Assembly: GCA_021821235.1 (NCBI GenBank)
Contig: JAKACS010000239.1
Location: forward strand, 1-5,797
Source of the DNA: Bacillota bacterium
GTDB taxonomy: Bacteria > Bacillota > Bacilli > Bacillales_B > DSM-18226
Direction: 5' to 3'
DNA: 5,797 bases
In this document: positions 1 through 5,143 of the stretch, in pieces
How the letters are laid out: every line of letters begins with the position of its first letter
How positions within the stretch are numbered: the first letter of the stretch is position 1
Notes under the pieces: model-generated
The model's input: only the letters and a program-made list of their open reading frames with translations
Told to the model about the DNA's origin: nothing
Databases searched by the model: none
Made by a program: the position numbers and the translations under genes

Positions 1-1
1 G

Positions 2-214
2 GTATTCGATCTTATTTTTGTTTTGACTGGCGGCGGACCAGCCAACTCGACGGAAACCATCTCGATCCTCGCATATAAAGTGATGTTCTCACAAACGAAT
101 TTTGGTGAAGGATCAGCTCTTTCAGTTATTGTCTTTATTTGTGTAGCCATCATTTCGATGATATACATCAAATTCCTAGGTAAAGACCTTCTGAATGAAA
201 GCTCAGGAAGATAA
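2..214 (+). CDS. Sugar ABC transporter permease, MalF/UgpA type (3' end only)
   Basis: This is the C-terminal 70 residues of an inner-membrane permease of the carbohydrate-uptake (CUT1) ABC family; the gene begins upstream of the window. Near its start it carries TGGGPANST, preceded by FDLIFVL, a signature of the periplasmic-loop/TM5 region of MalF/UgpA-like permeases. A final hydrophobic segment follows at about residues 36-58 of the visible part, then a short basic and polar cytoplasmic tail (KFLGKDLLNESSGR) and TAA. It would pair with the MalG-type permease 38 nt downstream to form the translocation channel. The EAA loop that contacts the ATPase is expected just upstream and is not visible. 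Family assignment is firm; the transported sugar is not determinable. Confidence 0.9.
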   Translation, partial: VFDLIFVLTGGGPANSTETISILAYKVMFSQTNFGEGSALSVIVFICVAIISMIYIKFLGKDLLNESSGR

Positions 215-252
215 TTTGAGAGCATCCAACTTTTTGAAGGAGTGAGAACAGC

Positions 253-1080
253 ATGCAGAAAAAAGCGAGTCTATTATTCTATCTATTCCTTGCGGTGTTT
301 GTGTTCATTGTTATGTTTCCGTTTATATGGATGCTGATAAGTTCAATGAAACCCGCTTCCGAACTATTTGGTAAAAATGCATTTACTCCATATACAACAC
401 ATCCGACATTTAAAAACTATATTTCTGTTTTTGTTAATTACCCGTTTCTTCGCTATTTATGGAACAGTACAGTTGTTGCTACAACGACAACCGTCTACAC
501 CGTTCTTGTAGCTTCCTTTGCTGCTTATGCAATCGCAAGGTTACATTTTAAAGGAAAAACGTTTATTCTCGGAATTGTTCTTTCGGTCTCAATGTTCCCG
601 CAGATCGCAACGATTTCTCCAATTTATATTTTTCTAAAAAATATCGGACTTACAAATTCCTATTTAGGTTTGATTATTCCTTATACGACCATTACGTTAC
701 CTCTGTCAATTTGGATTCTTGTAACCTTTTACAGGAAAATTCCAATGGATCTGGAAGAGGCAGCTAAAATCGATGGGGCTTCTCTGATGCAAACGTATTG
801 GAAAGTAATCCTTCCGTTGGCAGTTCCGGGGATTTTCACAACGGCAATCCTCGTTTTCATTGCGGCATGGAATGAATTCTTATTTGCACTAACGATTAAC
901 ACGGATGATAAATATAAAACAGTTCCAGTCGGAATTGCGATGTTCCAAGGGCAATACACGATTCCGTGGGGCGAAATCGCAGCTGCAACCGTTGTTGTTA
1001 CAATTCCGCTTGTCATTATGGTGTTAACTTTTCAGCGCCGGATTGTTTCTGGTCTCACTTCCGGTTCTGTGAAAGAATAA
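253..1080 (+). CDS. Sugar ABC transporter permease, MalG/UgpE type
   Basis: This complete 275-residue permease has the usual length for the MalG group of CUT1 importers. It forms the second half of the transmembrane channel for a mono- or oligosaccharide. About six hydrophobic segments are visible, near residues 7-29, 71-95, 105-128, 137-159, 188-209 and 242-260. The ATPase-coupling EAA loop lies at about 168-193, with EEAAKIDGAS, G175 and the ILPLA end (P188). The short C-terminus resembles that of other UgpE/MalG proteins. ATG 253 is preceded by AAGGAG at 237-242, a good ribosome binding site. The gene sits 38 nt after the first permease and 19 nt before ThuA, so it is clearly co-transcribed. 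No ATPase gene follows, which fits Firmicutes, where a shared MsmX-type ATPase serves several such importers. Substrate is inferred only from the downstream enzymes. Confidence 0.95.
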   Translation: MQKKASLLFYLFLAVFVFIVMFPFIWMLISSMKPASELFGKNAFTPYTTHPTFKNYISVFVNYPFLRYLWNSTVVATTTTVYTVLVASFAAYAIARLHFKGKTFILGIVLSVSMFPQIATISPIYIFLKNIGLTNSYLGLIIPYTTITLPLSIWILVTFYRKIPMDLEEAAKIDGASLMQTYWKVILPLAVPGIFTTAILVFIAAWNEFLFALTINTDDKYKTVPVGIAMFQGQYTIPWGEIAAATVVVTIPLVIMVLTFQRRIVSGLTSGSVKE

Positions 1081-1086
1081 ATAAAT

Positions 1087-1090
1087 GGAG
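1087..1090 (+). promoter_or_regulatory. Ribosome binding site deciding the ThuA start
   Basis: GGAG lies 9 nt before ATG 1100. It overlaps the alternative ATG at 1085, which has only AT-rich sequence in front of it. This favours the 240-residue over the 245-residue product. Confidence 0.6.
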
Positions 1091-1099
1091 ATGATTGAA

Positions 1100-1822
1100 A
1101 TGGTTAAAGTCACAGTATGGAATGAAAATCGCCACGAGCAAAAGAATCCAAAGGTTCGCGAGGTGTATCCCGATGGAATTCATGGGGCAATTTCGCGCTT
1201 TTTGGAAGAGGCAGGAGTGGATGTAAGAACGGCCACACTGGATGAGCCAGAACATGGCTTGACAGATGACGTGTTGAACAATACAGATGTTTTAGTTTGG
1301 TGGGGGCATATTGCCCATGCTGAAGTCAGTGATACGATTGTTGAAAAAGTACACCAGCGCGTTCTTGACGGTATGGGCTTAATCGTTCTTCATTCCGGTC
1401 ACTTTTCAAAAATTTTCAAAAAGCTGATGGGGACTTCTTGTGATTTAAAATGGCGGGAAGCCAATGAAAAAGAGCGGCTTTGGGTGATCGATCCCAGCCA
1501 TCCAATGGCTGAAGGCCTAGGTGAATGCATTGAGCTGGAAAGGGAAGAAATGTACGGCGAACATTTCGATATCCCTGCCCCTGATCAATTGCTGTTTGTC
1601 AGCTGGTTTGAGGGTGGGGAAGTTTTCCGAAGCGGATGTACATACAACAGAGGAAATGGCCGCATTTTTTATTTCCGCCCAGGCCATGAAACGTATCCAA
1701 CTTACCACAATAAAGAAATTCAACGAGTGATTATCAATGCCGTTAACTGGGCAAAACCTGTTGACAGAAAACGGCCTGTCTATGGAAATGCAAAACCGCT
1801 AGAAGCAATTGCAAGTAAATAA
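1100..1822 (+). CDS. ThuA-domain protein (trehalose utilization family)
   Basis: This 240-residue protein spans essentially one ThuA domain, which has a flavodoxin/class I glutamine-amidotransferase-like fold. Conserved blocks in order are [10 protein letters not shown] (4-13), YPDGIHG (23-29), VWWGHIAH (66-73), LHSGHFSK (97-104), [10 protein letters not shown] (148-157) and [14 protein letters not shown] (187-200). The many His, Glu, Asn and Trp residues suggest a carbohydrate or metal-binding catalytic pocket. There is no amidotransferase nucleophile Cys at the elbow position, where LHSGH stands. In rhizobia, thuA and the Gfo/Idh gene thuB are together needed to turn trehalose, maltitol and sucrose isomers into 3-keto derivatives; the exact ThuA reaction is unsettled. 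ATG 1100 is chosen because GGAG (1087-1090) precedes it at good spacing and the family typically begins with M-x-x-VTVWNEN. The in-frame ATG at 1085 lacks a ribosome binding site. The protein is cytoplasmic, with no signal peptide. Confidence 0.9.
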   Translation: MVKVTVWNENRHEQKNPKVREVYPDGIHGAISRFLEEAGVDVRTATLDEPEHGLTDDVLNNTDVLVWWGHIAHAEVSDTIVEKVHQRVLDGMGLIVLHSGHFSKIFKKLMGTSCDLKWREANEKERLWVIDPSHPMAEGLGECIELEREEMYGEHFDIPAPDQLLFVSWFEGGEVFRSGCTYNRGNGRIFYFRPGHETYPTYHNKEIQRVIINAVNWAKPVDRKRPVYGNAKPLEAIASK

Positions 1823-1830
1823 ACAGGGTA

Positions 1831-1838
1831 AAGGGAGG
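1831..1838 (+). promoter_or_regulatory. Ribosome binding site of the first Gfo/Idh/MocA gene
   Basis: AAGGGAGG ends 9 nt before ATG 1848 and is a near-ideal Firmicutes Shine-Dalgarno. It rules out the upstream in-frame TTG at 1809, which lies inside the ThuA coding end and would place this site within the coding sequence. Confidence 0.8.
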
Positions 1839-1847
1839 AACAAATTT

Positions 1848-2897
1848 ATGGGAAAATTAAAAATTGGTGTGATTGGTTGTGGAAGCATTGCAAAGCATCG
1901 CCATCTGCCGGAATATGCGGCAAATGAACAGGTTGTAATCATTGCAGTATGCGATATCGTTGAAGCTCGTGCAAACGAAACAGCTGAAAAATATCAAGCG
2001 AAAGCATATACGAATTACGAAGAGCTGCTTGCAAATGAAGAGATCGATGCCATTTCTGTCTGCACCCCTAATTATTTACATGCCCCGATCTCAATCGCGG
2101 CTTTAAATGCGGGTAAGCATGTTCTTTGTGAAAAACCGATGGCCACTTCAAAAGCAGAAGCACTAGCCATGATTGATGCGGCAAAGAAAAATAGCAAGAG
2201 GCTAATGATTGGCCACAATCAGCGCTTTGTCAGCTCGCATATAAAAGCAAAGAAATTAATTGAAAGCGGTGAAATCGGTAAGATTTATAGTTTTCGAACT
2301 TCTTTCGGTCACCAAGGTCCGGAAAAATGGAGTGCAGACGGCACAGACAGCTGGTTTTTCAAAAAAGAGCAGGCATTTATTGGCGCAATGGGGGATTTAG
2401 GGGTTCATAAAACCGACTTGATCCGCTATTTGCTCGGTGAAGAAATTGTCGAAGCAGGCGCGTTTGTGGAAAAAAGTGCGAAGGAGAATTGTACGGTTGA
2501 TGATAATGCCGTTTGTATTTTAAAAACAGAAAGCGGCACTATCGGAACGCTGGCAGCGAGCTGGGCTTATGTATCAAAGGAAGACAATTCTACGATTCTA
2601 TATGGGGAAAAGGCTATTTTAAGACTTGAAGAAGATCCGGATTATTCTTTGATCATTCAATATAAGACTGGTGAAACAGTTAAATACGAATTGGGGAAAA
2701 TTCAATCCAATGACGAAGGCGGTCAGAACACGTCACATGTGATTGAACAATTTGTAAAATGCATTATTGAAGATACGGAGGAACCGGTCAGCGGTGAGGA
2801 AGGGTTTAAATCATTAAATGTCGTCCTAGCAGCTCTTGAGTCCAGCCAAACTAAACAAATTGTGAAAGTGGACGGACTTGTCTCAACGATTGCTTAA
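1848..2897 (+). CDS. Gfo/Idh/MocA-family sugar dehydrogenase (first of two)
   Basis: This 349-residue cytoplasmic NAD(P)-dependent oxidoreductase has typical length for the family. The N-terminal Rossmann fold shows GCGSIA (10-15) and, at the end of strand 2, VCD with D36, an acidic residue that usually favours NAD(H). CTPNYLHA (72-79) and the catalytic-lysine motif EKP (95-97, K96) follow. The C-terminal substrate domain carries GDLGVHKTD (182-190) with D183, H187 and D190, the usual catalytic His/Asp set. Its position immediately after ThuA matches thuB of rhizobial thuEFGKAB operons, whose product takes part in oxidising disaccharides to 3-keto sugars, so a 3-dehydrogenase role is the best guess. 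Scyllo/myo-inositol or glucose-type oxidation cannot be excluded. It starts 25 nt after ThuA, and the next gene follows after 16 nt. Confidence 0.92.
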   Translation: MGKLKIGVIGCGSIAKHRHLPEYAANEQVVIIAVCDIVEARANETAEKYQAKAYTNYEELLANEEIDAISVCTPNYLHAPISIAALNAGKHVLCEKPMATSKAEALAMIDAAKKNSKRLMIGHNQRFVSSHIKAKKLIESGEIGKIYSFRTSFGHQGPEKWSADGTDSWFFKKEQAFIGAMGDLGVHKTDLIRYLLGEEIVEAGAFVEKSAKENCTVDDNAVCILKTESGTIGTLAASWAYVSKEDNSTILYGEKAILRLEEDPDYSLIIQYKTGETVKYELGKIQSNDEGGQNTSHVIEQFVKCIIEDTEEPVSGEEGFKSLNVVLAALESSQTKQIVKVDGLVSTIA

Positions 2898-2908
2898 GGA
2901 ATGGGGTG
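2896..2908 (+). promoter_or_regulatory. Ribosome binding region of the second Gfo/Idh/MocA gene
   Basis: AAGGA (2896-2900) overlaps the stop codon of the preceding gene and GGGGTG (2903-2908) follows. Either could pair with 16S rRNA ahead of ATG 2914, but neither is ideally placed: one is slightly far, the other slightly near. Translational coupling to the upstream gene is plausible. Confidence 0.5.
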
Positions 2909-2913
2909 CTACA

Positions 2914-3972
2914 ATGGCAAAACTACGAATAGGAATTGTTGGAACTGGCGGGATTGCCCAAGGCAGGCATATCCCTGCCTTTCTGAAGCTTGCAGATCGT
3001 GTTGAAGTAGCTGCCGTATCGGACATTAATTTTGAAAGAGCGAAAGAAGTGGCGGAAAAATTTGCAATTCCAAAAGTATACCCAACCTATCAAGAAATGT
3101 TCGCAGAAGTAGATGCGGTTGTGGTTTGTACGCCAAATAAGTTTCATGCAGAAATTGCGGTGGAAGCACTTGAAGCAGGCCTTCATGTCCTTTGCGAAAA
3201 GCCGATGGCATTGACTGTTGCAGAATGTGAATCCATGATCACAGCATCGGAAAAATCCGGCAAGAAACTGGCGATTGCCTATCATTATCGGTTTATGAAA
3301 GAAGCCCAAGCCGCGAAAAAAGTGATGTTTGAAAATGAAATTGGCAATCCTCTCGTGGTGAGAGTTCAGGCAATGCGTCGCCGAAAGGTTCCGGGATGGG
3401 GGGTTTTTACGAACAAAGAACTGCAAGGTGGCGGCAGTTTAATCGATTATGGCTGCCATTTGCTCGATTTAGCTGTTTGGCTGATGGGAGATGCTGAACC
3501 AGCGTTGGTTGTAGGATCCACTTACAATGCCTTAAGTAAAATACCCGGACAGGTGAATCAGTGGGGAGAATTTAATCACGAGACATTTAATGTTGACGAT
3601 CATGTAACGGGCTACATTAAATTTTCGAATGGTGCATCCCTGCTGCTTGAAACTTCTTGGTCCAACAACATTAAAGAAGATGTTGTCGAAAATGTCAGCA
3701 TTTCCGGAGATAAAGGCGGTCTTGAGGTTTTCCCTTTTAGTTTGAATTATGCGAAACATGGGATGTTGTTTAACAGCCCTGCTTCATGGATTCCAGGGGA
3801 AGTTGACCCGAGTATTCCTCAAGCGGAAAACTTTGTCGCTGCTTGCCTTGGGCAGGCGGAACTTGTGGTAAAACCAGAAGAAGCTTTAAGCGTTTCACAG
3901 ATTATTGAGGCACTATACGAAAGTAGTCAAACAGGCAGCAGTATTCAATTTGGATTGAAAGAGGAGAGGTGA
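2914..3972 (+). CDS. Gfo/Idh/MocA-family sugar dehydrogenase (second of two)
   Basis: This 352-residue paralogue of the preceding gene has the same architecture. It shows the dinucleotide motif GTGGIA (10-15), D37 in AVSDIN at the end of strand 2 (NAD preference likely), CTPNKFHA (72-79), EKP at 95-97 with K96, and LIDYGCHLLD (176-185) with D178, H182 and D185 as the catalytic set. The substrate-side loop at about 152-174 is basic and aromatic (AMRRRKVPGWGVF, then GGG) and quite unlike that of its neighbour, so the two probably act on different sugars or in opposite directions. The start is ATG 2914, giving MAKLRIGIVG, a normal family N-terminus; an upstream in-frame TTG at 2878 lies within the previous gene. 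The stop TGA is 8 nt from the isomerase start. Exact substrate unknown. Confidence 0.92.
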   Translation: MAKLRIGIVGTGGIAQGRHIPAFLKLADRVEVAAVSDINFERAKEVAEKFAIPKVYPTYQEMFAEVDAVVVCTPNKFHAEIAVEALEAGLHVLCEKPMALTVAECESMITASEKSGKKLAIAYHYRFMKEAQAAKKVMFENEIGNPLVVRVQAMRRRKVPGWGVFTNKELQGGGSLIDYGCHLLDLAVWLMGDAEPALVVGSTYNALSKIPGQVNQWGEFNHETFNVDDHVTGYIKFSNGASLLLETSWSNNIKEDVVENVSISGDKGGLEVFPFSLNYAKHGMLFNSPASWIPGEVDPSIPQAENFVAACLGQAELVVKPEEALSVSQIIEALYESSQTGSSIQFGLKEER

Positions 3973-3980
3973 TGTAATCG

Positions 3981-4949
3981 ATGAAACTGGGTGTTTTTAC
4001 TGTTTTGTTTGCAGATAAATCATTTGAAGAAATGTTGGATTATGTCAAACAATCCGGAGTTAGTGCAGTGGAAATAGGGACAGGAAATTATCCTGGCAAT
4101 GCCCACTGCGACCTTGACAGTTTACTTGAAAGCAAAGAAAAGCGGGAGGAATATCTCAGGCAGATCGAATCTAGAGGCCTGACCATCAGCGCCTTCAGCT
4201 GCCATGGCAATCCCCTTTCACCTGACAAAGATTTTGCCCGGACATCACACGAAACATTTGTAAAAACAGTGCACCTTGCTGAATTGATGAATGTACCAGT
4301 TGTGAACGGTTTTTCAGGAACGGCTGGTGATCATGAAGGGGCTAAATATCCGAACTGGCCTGTTGTTCCGTGGCCAAACGAATATGGGGATGTATTAAAG
4401 TGGCAATGGGAAGAAAAGTTAATTCCTTATTGGAAAGAATGGGGTAAGTTTGCCCAAGAGCATCATGTGAAAATCGGCCTTGAGCTTCACGGCGGTTTCC
4501 TCGTTCACACTCCGTATTCATTGTTAAAGCTTCGTGAAGAAACATGTGAAGCAATTGGAGCAAACCTGGATCCAAGCCATCTTTGGTGGCAAGGAATTGA
4601 CCCTGTTGCGGCAATCAAAATTTTAGGAAAAGAAAATGCGATTCATCACTTCCATGCAAAAGATACGTACATTGACCAAGACAATGTCAACATGTTTGGT
4701 TTAACGGACATGCAGCCATATGGTCTGGTACAGTCACGGGCATGGACGTTTCGATCAGTTGGATGCGGTCACAGTCTTCAGGAATGGTCAGATATGATGA
4801 GTGCCCTAAGGACGTACGGGTATGATTATGTGGTCAGCATTGAGCATGAAGACCCGCTGATGTCGATTGAAGAAGGGTTCAAGCGCGCTGTGGGCAATCT
4901 GCATTCCGTATTAATTGAAGAACAGCCGTCGGCGATGTGGTGGGTATAA
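3981..4949 (+). CDS. Sugar isomerase/epimerase, xylose-isomerase-like TIM barrel
   Basis: This 322-residue protein belongs to the AP-endonuclease-2/xylose-isomerase-like TIM-barrel superfamily (IolE, IolI, ketose 3-epimerase and YcjR relatives). Barrel strands are recognisable at VSAVEIGTG (27-35), LTISAFSCHGNP (67-78), VPVVNGFSG (105-113), KIGLELHGG (164-172), GANLDPSHLWW (193-203), IHHFHAKD (221-228) and YVVSIEHED (283-291). The likely divalent-metal ligands are E168, D197, H225 and E288, a common set in this superfamily. It is longer than simple 260-280-residue epimerases, with aromatic-rich extra segments near 118-150 and 229-262, and ends in MWWV. It would isomerise, epimerise or eliminate on a keto-sugar made by the neighbouring dehydrogenases. 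AGGTGAT at 3967-3973 is a good ribosome binding site for ATG 3981. It is the last gene before the stem-loop at 4957. The superfamily is certain; the reaction is inferred. Confidence 0.92.
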   Translation: MKLGVFTVLFADKSFEEMLDYVKQSGVSAVEIGTGNYPGNAHCDLDSLLESKEKREEYLRQIESRGLTISAFSCHGNPLSPDKDFARTSHETFVKTVHLAELMNVPVVNGFSGTAGDHEGAKYPNWPVVPWPNEYGDVLKWQWEEKLIPYWKEWGKFAQEHHVKIGLELHGGFLVHTPYSLLKLREETCEAIGANLDPSHLWWQGIDPVAAIKILGKENAIHHFHAKDTYIDQDNVNMFGLTDMQPYGLVQSRAWTFRSVGCGHSLQEWSDMMSALRTYGYDYVVSIEHEDPLMSIEEGFKRAVGNLHSVLIEEQPSAMWWV

Positions 4950-4956
4950 AGAAACA

Positions 4957-5000
4957 AACGAAGGGGCCTGCTGTTTGGTGAAACAGCAGGCCCCTTCGTT
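4957..5000 (+). terminator. Perfect 20-bp stem-loop, operon terminator
   Basis: Arms 4957-4976 and 4981-5000 are exact reverse complements with a 4-nt loop (GGTG). The GC-rich core is GGGGCCTGCTG. It begins 7 nt after the stop codon of the last operon gene, the canonical place for an intrinsic terminator. On the + strand the following bases (GCGTATAAAT) are poor in T. On the - strand the flank reads TGTTTCTTTATA, so the element may terminate in both directions and could work better for antisense transcripts. Confidence 0.85.
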
Positions 5001-5053
5001 GCGTATAAATAGAAATGTTCATTGATACGTCAAAAATTTGTGGAAATTAATCG

Positions 5054-5083
5054 TTGACTATTTTTGTCTATTTAAAGTATGAT
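5054..5083 (+). promoter_or_regulatory. SigA-type promoter of the LacI-family gene
   Basis: TTGACT (5054-5059) and TATGAT (5078-5083) each match the vegetative consensus at five of six positions, with an 18-nt spacer. Transcription would begin near 5090, about 54 nt before ATG 5144. The promoter lies downstream of the stem-loop, so the regulator gene appears to be expressed separately from the operon. Confidence 0.75.
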
Positions 5084-5096
5084 GAAAACGTAATCA
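5083..5096 (+). promoter_or_regulatory. cre-like / LacI-family operator 1
   Basis: TGAAAACGTAATCA fits the catabolite-responsive element consensus TGWAANCGNTNWCA at every position but one. It overlaps the last base of the -10 box and the predicted start of transcription, so a bound CcpA or LacI-type protein would repress. It could serve CcpA, the regulator encoded downstream, or both. Confidence 0.6.
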
Positions 5097-5099
5097 ATA

Positions 5100-5111
5100 G
5101 TAAACGTTTAC
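5100..5111 (+). promoter_or_regulatory. LacI-family operator 2, perfect palindrome
   Basis: GTAAACGTTTAC is a perfect 12-bp palindrome with the central CG typical of LacI/CcpA-family operators. Its centre is 16 bp from that of operator 1, and it lies just downstream of the predicted transcription start. It is the best candidate in the window for autoregulation by the adjacent repressor. Confidence 0.65.
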
Positions 5112-5143
5112 GTAACATTTTGAAATAAGAGGAAGGGAAGCGG

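Noticed and set aside
1085..1099. Upstream ATG as start of the ThuA protein
   Set aside because: No ribosome binding site precedes it. Its own codons contain the GGAG that serves ATG 1100, and the family N-terminus begins at the later Met.
1394..1426. ThuA as a working glutamine amidotransferase
   Set aside because: The expected nucleophile elbow with Cys is absent; LHSGH is found where it would lie, so glutaminase activity is not supported.
1521..1730. 69-residue + strand open frame inside the ThuA gene
   Set aside because: It is an out-of-frame shadow within a conserved domain, without a ribosome binding site or recognisable motif.
1809..1847. TTG 1809 as start of the first Gfo/Idh/MocA protein
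   Set aside because: It lies inside the end of the ThuA gene with no Shine-Dalgarno. AAGGGAGG at 1831-1838 points to ATG 1848, right before the Rossmann strand.
2878..2913. TTG 2878 as start of the second Gfo/Idh/MocA protein
   Set aside because: It would overlap the previous gene and add a non-family extension. ATG 2914 gives the normal MAKLRIGIVG start.
2923..3426. 167-residue open frame on the - strand
   Set aside because: It lies entirely opposite the second dehydrogenase, is rich in Cys, His and Phe with no recognisable domain, and looks like a shadow of the codon bias of the real gene. The shorter - strand frames opposite the permease, ThuA and isomerase genes were rejected for the same reason.
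5022..5033. TTGATACGTCAA as a further operator
   Set aside because: Only the outer four bases on each side are symmetric. The centre is not, and it lacks the central CG arrangement of the two stronger sites.
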